Positions 13,311-13,819 of a stretch of 13,819 bases of DNA are shown piece by piece; within the stretch, counting starts at the first letter, position 1, and each line of letters starts with the position of its first letter. Made by a program: the position numbers and the translations under genes. The notes beneath the pieces were generated by a model. The model was not told the DNA's origin. It searched no databases and saw only the letters and a list, made by a program, of their open reading frames with translations. The DNA is from Clostridia bacterium (GTDB lineage: Bacteria > Bacillota > Clostridia > Oscillospirales > Ruminococcaceae). The stretch lies in assembly GCA_003246805.1 (NCBI GenBank), contig QKDG01000055.1, forward strand, positions 1 to 13,819, written 5' to 3'.

Positions 13311-13819
13311 TTTTCGTTGTCCCCCTGTGTTTTGTTTTTTTGAAAAACGATTTTCAAGCTGCCGATAATTGCTGAAAAAATGATAATGTACATAACATTC
13401 ACGTTAAAAATAAATGTAGCGGCAAACGAAATAAACATTAGTAAAATAAAAATCCAATCCTTTTGCCTGAAAACCTTGCTGCTTAAATTTATTGCAACAT
13501 CAGCGATAAGTGCTGATACTCCTGCCTGCATTCCCTTTAACACGGAGGCAACAATAATATTTGAGCGAAAAGCAACATAAAACATTGATATAACTGATAT
13601 AATTATTAATGGGGGGAGAATAGTTGCTGTTATTGATAAAACAGCTCCCAACACACCACCGATTTTAAAGCCCACCATAATAGAAGTATTGATAGCAACA
13701 GGACCCGGAGCAGACTGTGCTATTGCTGTCAAATTAAGCATCTCATCCTCAGAAAACCATTTCAAATCGTCAACAAACTTCTTTTGCATGAGCGAGACAA
13801 TTACATACCCGCCACCAAA
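13307..13819 (-). CDS. Chromate transporter family protein, half-size (first of a pair), 5' end beyond the window
   Basis: The frame stays open to the right edge, so the N-terminus lies outside. The visible part starts FGGGYVIVSLMQKKFVDD, equivalent to the FGGGY motif of its partner, and continues through AIAQSAPGPVAIN and MVGFKIGG before four or so membrane helices. An internal ATG at 13789 should not be taken as the start, because it would remove the conserved FGGGY element and the first helix. The two CHR halves share the PGPIAIN/PGPVAIN signature but differ elsewhere, as expected for an antiparallel heterodimer of ancient duplicates. Chromate or another oxyanion as substrate is inferred from family only. 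Confidence 0.9.
   Translation of the reverse strand, partial: FGGGYVIVSLMQKKFVDDLKWFSEDEMLNLTAIAQSAPGPVAINTSIMVGFKIGGVLGAVLSITATILPPLIIISVISMFYVAFRSNIIVASVLKGMQAGVSALIADVAINLSSKVFRQKDWIFILLMFISFAATFIFNVNVMYIIIFSAIIGSLKIVFQKNKTQGDNEK

Overview
The window looks like a chromosomal housekeeping segment of a low-GC, anaerobic Gram-positive bacterium, most likely a member of the Clostridia (Bacillota). The basis is the AT-rich DNA with Bacillota-style promoters and strong Shine-Dalgarno sites, a clostridial-style nifS-nifU pair, NadB/NadC, rubrerythrin, paired short ChrA-type transporters and a yybP-ykoY-type riboswitch ahead of a P-type ATPase. The species cannot be fixed from the sequence alone. 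I see no phage, plasmid, insertion sequence, CRISPR array, tRNA or rRNA.

Layout. Positions 1-4565 lie on the minus strand. In transcription order from the right they are nadB and nadC (NAD biosynthesis), a 370-base spacer holding a short repeat array, rnhA (RNase HI), a NifS/IscS cysteine desulfurase and the start of its NifU/IscU scaffold partner, which runs off the left edge. At about 4600-4735 a divergent promoter region separates nadB from hflX (ribosome-rescue GTPase) on the plus strand.

Positions 6052-9729 form the most interesting unit. A consensus sigma-A promoter leads into a leader that I read as a yybP-ykoY (Mn2+) riboswitch. The 3' strand of its aptamer is also the first half of an 18-bp intrinsic terminator, followed by a P2-type cation ATPase. 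A DUF368/PopT-type undecaprenyl-phosphate translocase gene follows 31 bases later with no visible terminator between them. Metal efflux and a membrane lipid-carrier translocase may therefore share one metal-gated transcript.

Positions 9904-12546 carry asnB and a rubrerythrin gene with its own promoter. The 200-base spacer after rubrerythrin holds a bulged inverted-repeat element (12557-12669) that no gene explains, followed by a bidirectional terminator. The right end carries two overlapping half-size chromate-transporter-family genes on the minus strand, the second cut by the window edge.

Several starts differ from the longest open frame. The cysteine desulfurase probably starts at a TTG (1362), hflX at 4735, the DUF368 gene at 8896 and asnB at 9904, where the catalytic Cys2 lies. 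The main items for follow-up are the riboswitch operon, the repeat array at 1980-2240 and the inverted-repeat element at 12557-12669.
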